Assembly: GCA_963513935.1 (NCBI GenBank)
Contig: OY740770.1
Span: 92,536,511 to 92,600,510 of the forward strand
Origin: Aphrophora alni
Taxonomy: Eukaryota > Arthropoda > Insecta > Hemiptera > Aphrophoridae
DNA length: 64,000 nucleotides
Reading direction: 5' to 3'
A program made the translations under genes and the position numbers. Below are positions 36,504-48,327 of this stretch, one piece after another. The notes under the pieces were generated by a model. The model saw only the letters and a list, made by a program, of their open reading frames with translations, searched no databases and was not told where the DNA came from. The first letter of the stretch is position 1. The number at the start of each line of letters is the position of its first letter.

Positions 36504-37691
36504 TACAGGATGTTTATAAAAGAACTCCTTGATTAAAAAAAATCATAATTAAAAAATGAAACCAGCAATAAACTTTCGGTTTTCGAACTTGAGTTCAGTA
36601 TATTGTCAAGACTTTTTGGCTAATATTCGATCGCAGTTGGCATAATTCTCAATTGGTATAATCAGTTTCGGGAAACAGGTAGTGTCTTAAAAGGGAAGTC
36701 ACCGGGTAGGCCTTCAGTCTCTGAACAGAATGTGGAACGAATCCGTAAGTCTTGTACTCGTAGCCCTAAAAAGTCATTGGCAAGACGAAGTTTGGAGTTG
36801 GCAATACCTAAGTCTACCGTGTATAAAGTGGTGCGAAAGAGCTTAAATTACGTGCGTATAAGATTCAACTTCTGCATGAAATGAAGATCACTTACAAAGT
36901 GAAAAGAGTCGATTTTGCAGTCTTCATTTTGGACAGCATTGAAGAAAATGAGAACTTCCTGGAAAATGTCATGTTTTCTGATGAGGCGACATTTCACATA
37001 AGTGGGTCTGTCAATCGACATAATTGTAGGATTTGGGGGTCAGAGCCACCGCATGAATTCATAGAACATCAGCGAGACTCGCCCAAAGTCAATGTTTGGT
37101 GTGGATTGGTGCATGATCGTATCGTCGAACCTTTCATCTTCGCAGAGAAGACAATTAATGGGAATATTTATTGTGATATGTTAGAACTATACGTTTTCCC
37201 ACAAATAGATGATATTAAACAAGAAAAGGGACCCTTTTTCTTCCAGCAAGATGGCGCGCCACCTCACTACAGCAACCGTGTCCGTGATGCGTTGAACTTG
37301 CGTTTTCCTAATAGGTGGATTGGTAGATGTGGGCCACTTGCATGGCCACTAAGAAGCCCAGATCTGACTCCACTAGATTTTTTCCTTTGGGGACATGTAA
37401 AAAACATTGTGTATTCCGAGAAGATCCGTGACATTGCTCATCTGAGGGAGAGGATTGTTGAAGCTGTAGCCACCGTCACGCCTGATATGCTGCTGAATAC
37501 CTGGAAAGAAACTGAATATCGTTTAGACGTGGCCAGGGCAACAAATGGTCCTCATATAGAACTTTATTAGGAATGAAAAAAAACTTGAGAACATTCTCTT
37601 TAATAATATATAGGTTTAATAACTATTAATTTAACTTTACTGTGTACTAATAAAACTTTAAATCAAGGAGTTCTTTTATAAACACCCTGTA
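36504..37691 (+). mobile_element. Tc1/mariner-type element with TIRs, rosa-like DD41D
   Basis: The element is flanked by TA (36502-36503 and 37692-37693) and has near-identical terminal inverted repeats of about 30 bp. The left begins TACAGGATGTTTATAAAAGA and the right, read inward, TACAGGGTGTTTATAAAAGA. A single transposase region fills it. It sits 65 bp right of the LTR. The TIRs are almost intact, suggesting it is younger than most relics here, although its transposase is broken. Confidence 0.92.
36690..37570 (+). pseudogene. Mariner-type transposase (DD41D), frameshifted
   Basis: The N-terminal DNA-binding half is recognisable from about 36690: GSVLKGKSPGRPSVSEQNVE (the GRPSV hinge) and SPKKSLARRSLELAIPKSTV. 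One frame change near 36845 moves into the long open frame 36881-37570 (229 residues). That frame has the catalytic triad: VMFSDEATF (first D), FFQQDGAPPHYS (second D) and RSPDLTPLDFFLWGHVK (third D in PLD). I count 41 residues between the second and third Asp, the spacing of the rosa/DD41D group. The region before 36690 is degraded, so activity is unlikely. Confidence 0.9.
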
Positions 37692-37693
37692 TA

Positions 37694-39360
37694 CTGTCCC
37701 ATATATAACTAAATAGAAGTTAGGTTAGGTAACTATATTATATCAGAAGTGAATAATGTTAATTGAATAAACTTACTTTTTTGTAGTCAATAGTGGATCT
37801 TTTTTATTACTTGCACTAAAGCTTTTTCAAGATAAATCCCATCATCAGGTGCTTGTCAATTTAATCAAAGTGATTAAATTGACAAACACTTGAAATTATT
37901 TATTTCACATATGTGTCTATTATGTAATACATTTTGTTTATTTGTTGGAGTGCCTTTCCCTTTTTTAAATTATGTTCCATGCTCTTTTAGAGTTACAGTT
38001 TTTTTTAAATTCTATCCATAATTTTTCCCAGCCAGATATTTTGTTTTCACTTCTGATTATGTTTTTTGAGGGGACATTTCTGTTTGTTTGTATTTAGAAA
38101 AGTTGAGAGAGGAAATATTTTTATTTAAATTTTTTAAACTTAAACTTCTAAGGGTTACTTTCTTTGAACATTCCATCTTCTACCATCTTTTGGGAACACC
38201 TTTTGAATTAATTAGATTATGTGGAATATAAAAAAAGGTACCGGTATTGCTGTAATGGTTGCTTTGTCAATAATTTCATAAAATTTATCAATATCAACTT
38301 CTTTTTTTTTAATGGCTTCTATGATTACTTTATTATTGCTCTTTTCAAATAAAGTCCGATTTACTTTTTTATAGTTTAAATTAAGGTTTTTTTGAGTAGA
38401 GATATCAAATGGCTGTTAGTATTATATTTGATAAGAGCAGAAGTATCAAATTATATTGTTGTTGGATTGGTGACTACCTAAACAATATTGAATTTAATGA
38501 CTCTTGTTTTCTAAACACATGAATCTGCTCACCTTCTCAACATAAACCGTGACTATCTATAAACTTCCAGTGAGTCCCTTTTGCAAGTGTGTCTTTGGGC
38601 CATATCTCTCTGGTGACCAACAGCGTTTCCCCGTCCTTGCCAATGTCGTGGATCCAACTTGACCCTCTTTCTAGGTCACTACCAGCTTATATAGAGCTTC
38701 ATTATCCATGTCATGTTAATGACCTGTATGCTAGGCAGTTACTAGACAGTTTGTGAATTATTTCCCTACAACTACCACAAGTCTGATATTGAAGATTTAA
38801 CTGGTGCTAACTTTTGACTCTTTATTGTTAATAAAATATTTTCTAAACTTATCTTAAATATTTTCTTATCTTAAAACCTAACAAAACACAACTTGAGTTA
38901 TTCAAATTTCCTCAAAGATTACAGGTAGGTTCTTTAACAAACACATTTCAATGTTCATATATATAATTACAAAATATAACTATTCAAAATGATGACCACT
39001 GTAAACTGAGAAAACAAAAATTCATGTAGTAAATATTAAGAGAGGATATTGGCAGATAATAGAAAACAATAATCATACTGATAATGAGTTATATAGCACC
39101 GGTAGCTATAAGTGATAGGTCAATGTTTTTTGAAGTGCATGGATTTAACCCTAGCACCTTGTCCATCTCCACACTCCCTGAGCTAGGCAGCTAGATTGTG
39201 AGCTTAGCTACTACTGTACATGTATATAATATGTCTCAAGTCTTCCATATCAAAATATAGCACAATGTCAGAGAGGATACTTGTGTTTTACCTGCTCAGG
39301 AAGATTCGAGTGTTTTTTAGAGAGGTACCTTTAGTGTTGTTTAAAATAGTTGAAGTAAGA
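37694..39360. other. Intergenic stretch with Penelope-like remnants
   Basis: At 37825-37848 (minus strand) a CTGATGA...GAAA core is followed on the plus side by a small inverted repeat (GTCAATTTAATCA/TGATTAAATTGAC, 37855-37882). The segment 38220-38410 on the minus strand gives VNRTLFEKSNNKVIIEAIKK, which could be a degraded element frame. The stretch 38520-38800 is richer in GC and may be an old element I cannot name. No gene. Confidence 0.4.
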
Positions 39361-39362
39361 TA

Positions 39363-40411
39363 CAGTAGAACCCCTCAAACTCGACCCCCTCAAACTCGAC
39401 ATTCCGTCAAACTCGACAGGGCCAGTGACAAGGAGCATGGGATTTCCAAGGTCATTCACTGCATTGTTTTACGCCATGTGCGCCTGCCAGATGCCCGGAG
39501 GTTGAGGCTTGTTACTTTTGTTTATACAGCTGTGAGGGATGCTCCTTTGTCTAGCCACTTTCTAATCCTACTGTATAGTAGAGGCCAAAGTTAAAGATAA
39601 AGGGTCCAGGTAGACCAGGACAGCCCTAAACATTTGTTGTCAAAACATTCATATTGTTGTGAACCCAAGCGCCTAACCACCCGGATGCTACCGGTCATTA
39701 GCACCGATTCCATTAAAGTAAGCGGCAAGTCTTTTGTCATAACAATTCAACGGAGCGTCGTAGAACTATGATTCAAGTTTTGTAATAAAGGTCTTAACCA
39801 TGTGAGAAAAATGATCCGACTCTTAATTACATGCGATCAGCAGTTCAATTTATAGCATTTGTATTGGACTATGTTTGGTATCGACATTCTTTTTCTTCGG
39901 CGACTTCGAGATGTAGCTGCCAGACGTCCAGTCGAAAATGAAAAACAAAGATCAATCAAAAGTTTTTTCAAACAATGCTAACTTTGCTCTAATATTTTTT
40001 TTTTTATATATAAAATTGTTTTAATCTTTAAAAATATTTAATGGACTGTCTGTTTTTACTGTAGACTTCACTGTAGACTTTACTGTAAATTTTATTACAG
40101 CATATTAGAATAGGTCTTTTTAGTTTGCTAAACCTATTGTACAAGGCCAACACTTTTTAAATCTCATTTGACCGATCGATAAATTTAATTTTAATGTGTG
40201 ATTGAACACACTATTTTTTTGTTGTCAGGCAGGGACTTTTTTGCAATAAACGTTTAATCATTGATAATCAATAAATGTACAGTTATTTAAAATAATTTTG
40301 AGTATTTGTTGCAAACCTAACCATTAAATACCAAAGTTCCCTAAAACTCGACAACCCCCAAACTCGACAACCTTAAAGTCCACATTGTGTCGAGTTTGAG
40401 GGGTTCTACTG
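39363..40411. mobile_element. TA-flanked MITE with CAGTAGAACC termini (pogo/Tigger-like)
   Basis: Starts CAGTAGAACCCCTCAAACTC and ends with its inverse (GAGTTTGAGGGGTTCTACTG), flanked by TA (39361-39362, 40412-40413). The CAAACTCGAC motif repeats several times near both ends. The terminal CAGTAGAACC is shared with the Tigger MITEs at 21454 and 60535, but the following bases differ, so it is a separate family. The open frame at 39220-39594 crosses the terminus and is not a gene. Confidence 0.85.
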
Positions 40412-41460
40412 TAGTATGATGTCTACATCAGTTCTAATCGAAAGAAGGAGGTTTATCTGTATCAAAGTCGGTTTTGGTTGTGGTGTTATTAATACTATTC
40501 AGGCCCAATAGTATATCAAAGGTTTTATAAAAGTCGAATAAGTATAATTTTTTGCGTAATAAAGGTAGCTTACAACTGTCATTTTCTTTTGAAACTCTGT
40601 GTGCAGTGTCTACTTAAAATAATTCTTTTATTAGGCTTGTTTTAAAACTTTTTAATCCTAATAATTTCTTTATGAAAGATCTTATGCTACCAGTCTCTAT
40701 TAATATTTTTCAATTGGTGTTTGGATTGTATATGTAGAGTAGTTCATTATTGTCATTTTAAATGTTTATAATTGTAAAATAGTTCCTAGGTTCTGTCATC
40801 CTAAAATATGATTCTCTTCCATTTGGTCTAAAAAATAATTCTCTTTTGTCTGAGTATTTGTTTCCTCTTCTACACATTAGCCTGATCGATTGTTATAGTC
40901 AGGAAACTTTTTGTCATAACATTGATTTTCTTGATTCCATGTTTGATACATATAGTAGTATAATCGTCGTTATTTTCCATACTTCGACCCGTCATCTGGT
41001 AAAGTTTAAAATTTCCCCAGATATTCCATTTGATTGTCAGGTTGACGTGCTCATAGAAGTGGGTTGCTTTTGATTTATTGAGGTCTCGAATTGTTGTTGT
41101 TATTAAACTGTCCACATTGAAGTTGACCAAATGTAGTAGAAGAAGGTGTATAGTACAGGTTTGATTGTTAATATGATTGTCTGGGATTTTGGTTAATTGT
41201 GGTATTAAATGATCTCCTAACAAAATTATTTTGGACTTTAGGAATAAAATTTTGCTTATTAGAATATGTCTCATTAGTTAACATGCTAAGGGCATCCCCA
41301 AGAGTTGCAGGATTTTTCGCTCTCATGAGAGAACTACGTGGTTCATGGAGCACTCTTAACATAACTCGTAAAGCTAAATTTTGTATATAGCCGCATAATA
41401 CACCTTCTCCCCCTGTTTCTTTGTTAACATAATATGCTATCTGTAAATATAATAATTTTT

Positions 41461-42212
41461 ATATTCATTGTTGATAGCCTTAGAACTACATATAAAAATA
41501 CAAAAATAACCATGACCTATACAACAATAGTGGCATATACAAACTAAATTGCAGTGATTGTGATAAATAATATTACATTGGACAAACAGGCAGAACATTT
41601 AGAGAAAGATTTAAAGAGCATATACCTAGCAGCAGAAACAATAGAACTACAAACTCAGCATTCACGGACCATTTAATTGATAACATACATTCTTACACTA
41701 GCATACAGGATAATATGTCAGTGATACATAAAATAAATAAAGGTCACACCATGAACGTCATCGAAAAATATGAGATTTATAAACACCACAAAAGCAATCC
41801 AGAAAAAATTTTAAATGAAAAATTGAATTTTGCTTCCAATTGCCTTTATGATCTAATATTTTGCCAACAACATAAAATCAAGGAGACATAAGAAAATCTA
41901 GTAGGGCACAAGGTACAATCTGATAAGCATTGAACAGAGCTGCACCTTTATCTTTCCAAATCAGTCTTAGAGGAAACACACCAGAATGAGGTACCTCTCA
42001 AGTGTAGCAATGTTTAACAAATTTATTTATTTATGTGACGTGTACGAAAAATGTATGAAAATATGTGTTACAATAAGTGTTGTGTATATATTATAAGTGT
42101 TTGAGTGGACATAGATAGCTGGCCTGATGATACTGCCTGTGGCAGTGAAACATGTAGCCACATAAAAGGTAAAATACAAATACAACTACATTTGACAGAA
42201 AATAAATAATAT
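41461..42212 (+). mobile_element. Penelope-like element 3' end (GIY-YIG endonuclease) with 14-bp target duplication
   Basis: From about 41540 the plus strand gives SGIYKLNCSDCDK, an in-frame stop, then YYIGQTGRTFRERFKEHIPS and FTDHLIDNIHSYTSIQDN. This is the GIY-YIG domain that Penelope-like retroelements carry after their reverse transcriptase. Coding ends near 41891. The 3' region holds a hammerhead-like core (42124-42150). The 14-mer ATATAATAATTTTT occurs at both borders (41447-41460 and 42213-42226), consistent with a target-site duplication. RT is absent, so the copy is 5'-truncated. Confidence 0.82.
42124..42150 (+). ncRNA. Hammerhead-ribozyme-like core in Penelope-like 3' region
   Basis: CTGATGA (42124-42130), then a perfect hairpin ACTGCC/GGCAGT, then GAAA (42147-42150). 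Upstream GTGGACAT (42111-42118) can pair with ATGT..CCAC just after GAAA, as a stem III would. The GUH cleavage triplet is not canonical (AGA-like), so the copy is probably inactive. Hammerhead motifs in Penelope-like elements are known. Confidence 0.45.
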
Positions 42213-42494
42213 ATATAATAATTTTTTAATTTTTCATAAAATTTAAATGGTGTTTCGCAAGCGTCTTGTTTTAGTTACGATATTTCAAGTTTTAATGTAT
42301 AGCAATCTCTTTTGTCCACATAACTTGGTAAAAGTGTTTCCCTAACATCTAACCAAGAGTAACTATTTGAGCTTACAACTAATTCTAAAGCTGTACCTTT
42401 TAACTTTTTCAAAATTGGTAGAAAGCAAATACTCATTTTGAAAATCATCTGGTTTAGCAGCTTCATAATATTTAGTTACTATTTTGTATCATCA

Positions 42495-42783
<289 letters not shown>

Positions 42784-42789
42784 GTCAAT

Positions 42790-44200
42790 GTGTCAAATTT
42801 GACACATTGTTTAACCCTGGTAGGGTCACCAGTCGTACTCTGCTTATTTCAGATTGCCCTTTTGTCAAGAGATATGAATACCATAGATTTTACCGGAGAT
42901 ATACTGGTCCCTTTTCTTTTCCCGCTAGATACAATAGTCCCTCAACGCAAATGGAATTACCACTTGACGACTGATCAGGCCTAGTCGCTCCTAATTGCAT
43001 GGAATTTTAATTCTACCGATACTTTGGAGTTGAATAGGGGTCTCATTCATTCCGAATTGGATACAAGAGCAGATGTTTTTACTGAAACCACAATCAAAAA
43101 AGCATCACCTACTGTGACACCAACCATATAAACCCCAGCTTTAGCACCACCAATGCAGCCACTCGTAACAGAACTGTTAACCACCTACAAACACACTTTA
43201 TTATACCGTCTAAAAGTCTAAAAGAACCGATACTCTAATACCTATATTACCATCTCATATCACACAAACATAAAACTCAGTCAGACCCTTTAAGTGGGAC
43301 CCGACTGATTCATTTCTCCTTAAATTGTAAAACTTTTGAAGATATCCAAATTAAATCCTGGTTTTGACCAACTTATGCTCCTAGATCTCCAGGTCTCTGC
43401 TTCAGAAATTTTACTAGGATTAATTGAGCAGGCATTGCAAAACAACATCTCCTTCGAAATGTTTAAAACTAATATAATTAATATCTTTTAACACCTTATA
43501 CCTTTCACCAAACCTTAGCTGTTAGCTCAATGCAACACATAAAAGGTTCCGACAATATTGTCTCCGATTCCTTGTCCCATTTGTTTGAACCTACCGGACT
43601 TTCGACTATCCCCTTTCAATCGCCACAATCCCAAAGCCTATCATTTCTTTCTGCCTTTCTTACCCAACATTTTAAGGACTTCTGAAAGGAAGACAAGGAC
43701 ATTTCAAAAATATTAAAACGAAACCCCCTTCTACCTAAGTTCATAATTAGGGACCACGTTCTCCTTCACCTGGCCCCAGGACAGCATATTGGGAGAATGG
43801 TTGATCTAGATTGACTGATCTAGTCTTCACATATTACCACGAATTACCCATTTTGACTCACATGGGAATCGCCAAAACGTTTGCCCGTCTTTCTAAATTC
43901 TTTTGGGCTTTCAATCTTAAGGATCAAATAACTCAGAGAGTAAAAGCATGCGTTTTGTGCCAATGGGCCAAACAGGCCCAGAACACCCATGTTGAACACC
44001 AGGCATTACAAATTCCCACAACTCCTTTTCAATAAAATTTTATTTACCACATTAGCTCCCTCCCACTAAGTTCCAACAGGAACAGGTACCTTCAAATAAT
44101 GGTTGATGCATTTTCCAAATTCATAGTACCTATTATTTTCAAACAATAAGTCCAAACAAACATCAATATCCTTGTTAAAAACATTTTTCCTTAATGGTAG
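42790..44200 (+). mobile_element. Gypsy-type retrotransposon pol relic (RNase H end and integrase N terminus)
   Basis: Near 43535 the frame gives QHIKGSDNIVSDSLSHLFE, the usual close of Gypsy RNase H. At 43811-44035 an open stretch reads VFTYYHELPILTHMGIAKTF, ARLSKFFWAFNLKDQITQRV and KACVLCQWAKQAQ, the integrase HHCC zinc domain (H..H, C..C). Integrase core remnants (RYLQIMVDAFSKFIVPI) follow with stops. Many frameshifts before 43500. It runs opposite to the gag relic next door, so it belongs to a different copy. Confidence 0.8.
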
Positions 44201-46348
44201 TGATTTTCAACAGGTTGCAACCATATTTTACTTTTAATTTCTCTTTTTACACTCTTCTTTTCCATCTTAACACTCTACCTCCTTTTTATCCTTAACTTTA
44301 TCCCATCAGCATTTTAGCAAAATAAGTAAATTTTAAAATAAAGAATATTAATAATATCGAAATTCAACAAACTATAGGTGAAGCTCGGGTGTCACTGTGT
44401 AGTCCACACTGCTTTGTTTATTTGTCGTGAGCTGTTCCCAACCAATACAACATATAATAATAATTTTTAAAACATATTTTTATCTTCCTTCATTTCTCCT
44501 TCTCAATCCGCTAAACCCTTTCTTTCTTTCACTTCAAAATCACTACAGTCTTTAAATTTATTTATTTAGTATTGTCACATGTATGTATTTACTATTATTT
44601 CTTAAAGGTACTTATATCTTTAAAAATATAAGTTTTCTGCTCCTATCACTCTTTAATCCTCACAATCATCCACCCTTATATCCCATAACGTAACGTATAT
44701 CATCCATACCCCATAAATGTCATACTAAAAATCTTAACCTTTATCATATTATTATATAATACCCTTCCGAATTATATAATACCCTTATGAATTCTTCTTG
44801 TGGGTGATCAAGATCGAACTACCATCTGTATAAATTCACTATATTCTGCCTACAATCTCTCATTCCTCGAGATTTTGGTTTTGATTTTGTCTTCTGCCCT
44901 GGGGCCATCCTTTTATAGGTTTGTATTTTCAGTTGCTCAGGGTTTGTTACCCATTCCATTAGTGCCACCTACCTACGTCTTTCTCCCAGAGTGAATTTTT
45001 GGTCGCCCAGGGGGAAATATGAGGTTGTTGGGTCTTTTTTTTTCTTTTCGTCACGGGGGGGGGGGGTGCTGGTTAAATCCTTTAACAACCTCCCTTTTTT
45101 CCTAGCGATAGTTCTATTCTAACAGCTTTACTAGCAAATTGTCTGAACGGTAAATTGCAGGGAGATTGTTTTGCATCAAACAATCAGTTTCCCCCTTCTC
45201 TCCATGATAAAAATCTTTATAACTCATCAAGGTTAGAATAGGAGTTGTGCACCAGCCACAAGAGAGACCAGATGTGTTCAAGAAGTACATGTATTCTAGT
45301 GCAAAGGATAACTGATGTTCAGGTAGCCTCCAAATTGTTCACCCACCAAATAATGGCTAATTAGCCCCTTTTGGGATGGGTCAGATGGACCAGGGTTTTT
45401 GGCAGTGTGTCTCCAAATTCCATATAAAATAATATAATATGTGATAAGTAGTTAATGCCCATTTTGCCCTAATATTGTTTCCTAGACCCCACTAGTTTTA
45501 ATTAGAGTCATTTCTTTAACATTATTCATAGTTTATTAGTATTAATATTAATAACATAGTTTGAATCGCTCATGAAGCTTGCTGGCTTATCTGTAGTACT
45601 TGAGTAGTCAAAGGGTACCTGTATGTCTCAGGTAAATTTCTCCACATTTATAAAAAAAACTTAGGTTGCTGCAAAGTATTTTCAAAGAGATTAAAATATC
45701 ACAATCACAAATTTTCATGACAATCTGTATGGAGTTAGGAATCTATGTAGAGTTATAAATCTGTATTAGGCTACGATAAATTATTTTGCACTTTTTAGTG
45801 CATTTAAAAATATATTTTTTTTTTTTTGCATTTTAGTCTTGTGTGTGTGAAATTTTAAATTCGATTTTAAACATCTTGTTTAGATAACCTCCATAAATCA
45901 ATAAATACTAATGCCACTAAAAACCCGGTATCAAAGTAGGAAGTTTGAAAATCTAAATGTGGTTGCTGACAAGAGAACTGATATTGAATGATCTGATGCT
46001 TCTTCAACAAAAGAATAATTCTTGACAATAAAACAATAATTATTGACAAATATATTGAATGTGAGGAGAGTCTTTCAGATAAGTAAGTATGGCCACAGGC
46101 CACAGGGCCTTTCTTTTATCGTTCCTTCCGGTTCTTGACAATATGCTTTCACACGAATCCTTGCTTTTGAGAGATCAGATTTCTTAGATATTTACTAAAT
46201 ATTTTGGTCGCCAAGAAACCCCAGCAGGAGTCATTCTTCCATGTTTAGTGCTCCACAAACTCCTGCTTTCCTAACTAATAGTGAACGTTCTGAAGAGTTT
46301 TCAATTTCAGAATATTTAATCTAGCCTATATTGTTTAATCCTATATAG

Positions 46349-46352
<4 letters not shown>

Positions 46353-46428
<76 letters not shown>

Positions 46429-46433
46429 ATATA
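46353..46433. repeat. (AT)n microsatellite
   Basis: About 80 bases of AT with one TTA variant. A shorter AT run opens the second copy of the adjacent duplication. Confidence 0.95.
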
Positions 46434-46845
46434 TTATGTGTATTTGTTATCATTGATTATTTAATTCCTTGTTCATCAGCAAATATAAACATGTTATTTT
46501 ATTAATTATTTATTTTATTATAAGTAATAGTAAAATGAGATTAAATATTATTTCTGAAAAAACTAAACTCACGGTAATAATATAGATATGAACATTACGT
46601 TAAAGAGAAACTACAATGCAATAATATATATATATATATTTATATATATATATATTATGTGTATTTGTTATCATTGATTATTTAATTCCTTGTTCATCAG
46701 CAAATATAAACATGTTATTTTATTAATTATTTATTTTATTATAAGTAATAGTAAAATGAGATTAAATATTATTTCTGAAAAAACTAAACTCACGGTAATA
46801 ATATAGATATGAACATTACGTTAAAGAGAAACTACAATGCAATAT
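46433..46845. repeat. 221-bp tandem duplication, two near-identical copies
   Basis: ATTATGTGTATTTGTTATCA starts at 46433 and again at 46654. The copies run in step through CAGCAAATATAAACATG and TAAACTCACGGTAATAATAT to CTACAATGCAAT. I see no differences outside the AT runs, so the event is recent or an assembly artefact. It lies about 0.8-1.2 kb upstream of the RTEL1 start codon. Confidence 0.95.
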
Positions 46846-47054
46846 AATTTAGTGAGTTTATTTATTGCTAAAAAAAATCAATTAATAGTTTTTAATTGCA
46901 TGTGTTTTTTAAAATGTTAACAATATTTCATCAATTTAAAATTGGAAAAAGTCAAAGTGATTATTTTCAATTAATATACTAGGTCTAATTTAAAGGCAAC
47001 AAGAAATAGCTAAAATATATGGATACAGAGATTAATAATTTTATTATATTTACC

Positions 47055-47099
47055 ATTGGTTACGAGGGATGACGTCATACGTGACGAAATTTAACCAAT
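47055..47099 (+). promoter_or_regulatory. Candidate RTEL1 promoter: CCAAT boxes and CRE
   Basis: Within 45 bases lie an inverted CCAAT box (ATTGG, 47055-47059), a palindromic TGACGTCA (47070-47077) and a CCAAT (47095-47099). NF-Y and CREB/ATF proteins bind such sites and often pair in TATA-less promoters. The cluster is about 540 bp before the RTEL1 start codon. No TATA or initiator was identified with confidence. Confidence 0.4.
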
Positions 47100-47634
47100 T
47101 TGGTTACAAACATTATTTTGGTTAATCTTGTTCCTAATTAAAATTAACCTACAGCGAAATTTAACTCAACTGTTATGTTAACAGATTTTTTTTTTCTTAC
47201 TGTATTGTACTTCTTTTAAAAATGTATTAAAGATTCGAATAACACACAATTAAGGTGTAGGCCTAGTAACAAACTCTCCTATTAGGTTACTCACATTAAT
47301 TAATTCTATGAAAACATTATTACAAGGTCATAGATTGTTCCTAGTGTTCATCTTTTGTCAATGTTAATTTGAAATCCAGATTTGTATCATGATGCTATCT
47401 TGATTCATGTTAGAGTTAGAATCAGGTGGTTTGAAAATGCGGGAAACGGGGAAACGTTGTTGTTATTGTTGGTTTGTTTTTGTTCACTTGTTGCTGAGTC
47501 TTGTAGTAACTTAATTATTGTAGTTAATTATTTGACTGCTGTTTCAATCATTAACGTTATATCATTTATAGTATTCACCTGGAGGTGTGTCCTTTTTAGA
47601 TTCACGTTCAGTAGAATTAAATACAATATCTACA

Positions 47635-47736
47635 ATGCCCGAGGTAAATATTAACGGCATTCAAGTGAAATTTCCGTTTGAACCTTACAAAGTACAGGAA
47701 GATTACATGAAGAAAGTTCTTGATTGCTTGCAAAAG
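47635..47736 (+). CDS. RTEL1: RTEL1-type DNA helicase, first coding exon
   Basis: ATG at 47635 opens [20 protein letters not shown] then [14 protein letters not shown]. This is the N terminus of RTEL1: a short beta segment, the FPFxPYxxQxxYM Q-motif of XPD/FANCJ-class helicases and VLDCLQ. The donor is AAG|GTATGA (phase 0) and it joins directly to [15 protein letters not shown] at 52063. The start is the only in-frame ATG that gives the family's normal N terminus. RTEL1 is a 5'-3' Fe-S helicase that dismantles D-loops, T-loops and G-quadruplexes in the nucleus. Its role in an insect with a possibly unusual telomere system is not shown here. Confidence 0.93.
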
Positions 47737-48264
47737 GTATGAAATGTACATTTATATCCATCTATACAATGTCATCTTCATTTCACAAATTTTAATTAAC
47801 AGGCTTCGGGTAGTGAACAGAGAGTAGAAAAAATTAAACAAATCTTTCATTACATATTTCCTTTTGTACTTAGGTAAATATCTATTGTAGGCCTATCTTA
47901 TCATTGTTTTTTATTATTAGAAATTATGAAATCGTTAACAATTTACCTTGTATTTAAATAATCAGTTCATAGTATTTGTTGGACGAAACTTTTAATATCA
48001 CAAAATTCATTTTTTCACTGTTAAATAATCACATTCAAAACAAGGTAATCCAACTGTTGTTAGGTTATGATGTGTTAACTATTTAGTTTATTTCCAAACA
48101 ATGACATCTGTGTCAGAAGATACTTTTCAAGTCACAAAATACATTATTTAAGTAGAAATTAAGAAATATAAAAGTACGAAATCCAACTTAGGTTATTCGA
48201 TAACTACGTAAGTCAATGTCAATGTATGATTGCTTGATGAATCTTACATCACTCTTAATTATAT

Positions 48265-48326
<62 letters not shown>
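48265..48326. repeat. (CA)n-(TA)n compound microsatellite
   Basis: About 22 bases of CA followed by about 40 bases of TA. Confidence 0.97.

Positions 48327-48327
<1 letters not shown>

Larger units (their letters stand above)
40440..42480 (-). mobile_element. Gypsy-type gag relic, interrupted by a Penelope-like insertion
   Basis: Minus strand. The first part (42466-42230) reads FLPILKKLKGTALELVVSSN then SYSWLDVRETLLPSYVDKRD and TPFKFYEKLK, a typical retrotransposon gag core (LKG.A...V...W..V...L...Y). After the 41461-42212 insertion the frame resumes with LLYLQIAYYVNKETGGEG and GYIQNLALRVMLRVLHEPRS, then NPATLGDALSMLTNETYSNK (the conserved end of insect Gypsy gags) to a stop at 41168. Weaker coding continues to about 40440. 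Removing the insertion gives nearly continuous coding, which supports the reading. Confidence 0.75.
44201..47049. other. Intergenic stretch without a recognised gene
   Basis: Contains a pyrimidine-rich part (44220-45000) that may be the tail of the Gypsy relic, a T/G homopolymer patch near 45037-45066, and open frames at 44800-44994 and 45867-46103 with no domain I know. An AT array and a 221-bp tandem duplication follow. Confidence 0.5.

Noticed and set aside
39220..39594. 124-codon frame at the left end of a MITE
   Set aside because: The frame crosses the MITE terminus at 39363, so its two halves have different origins.
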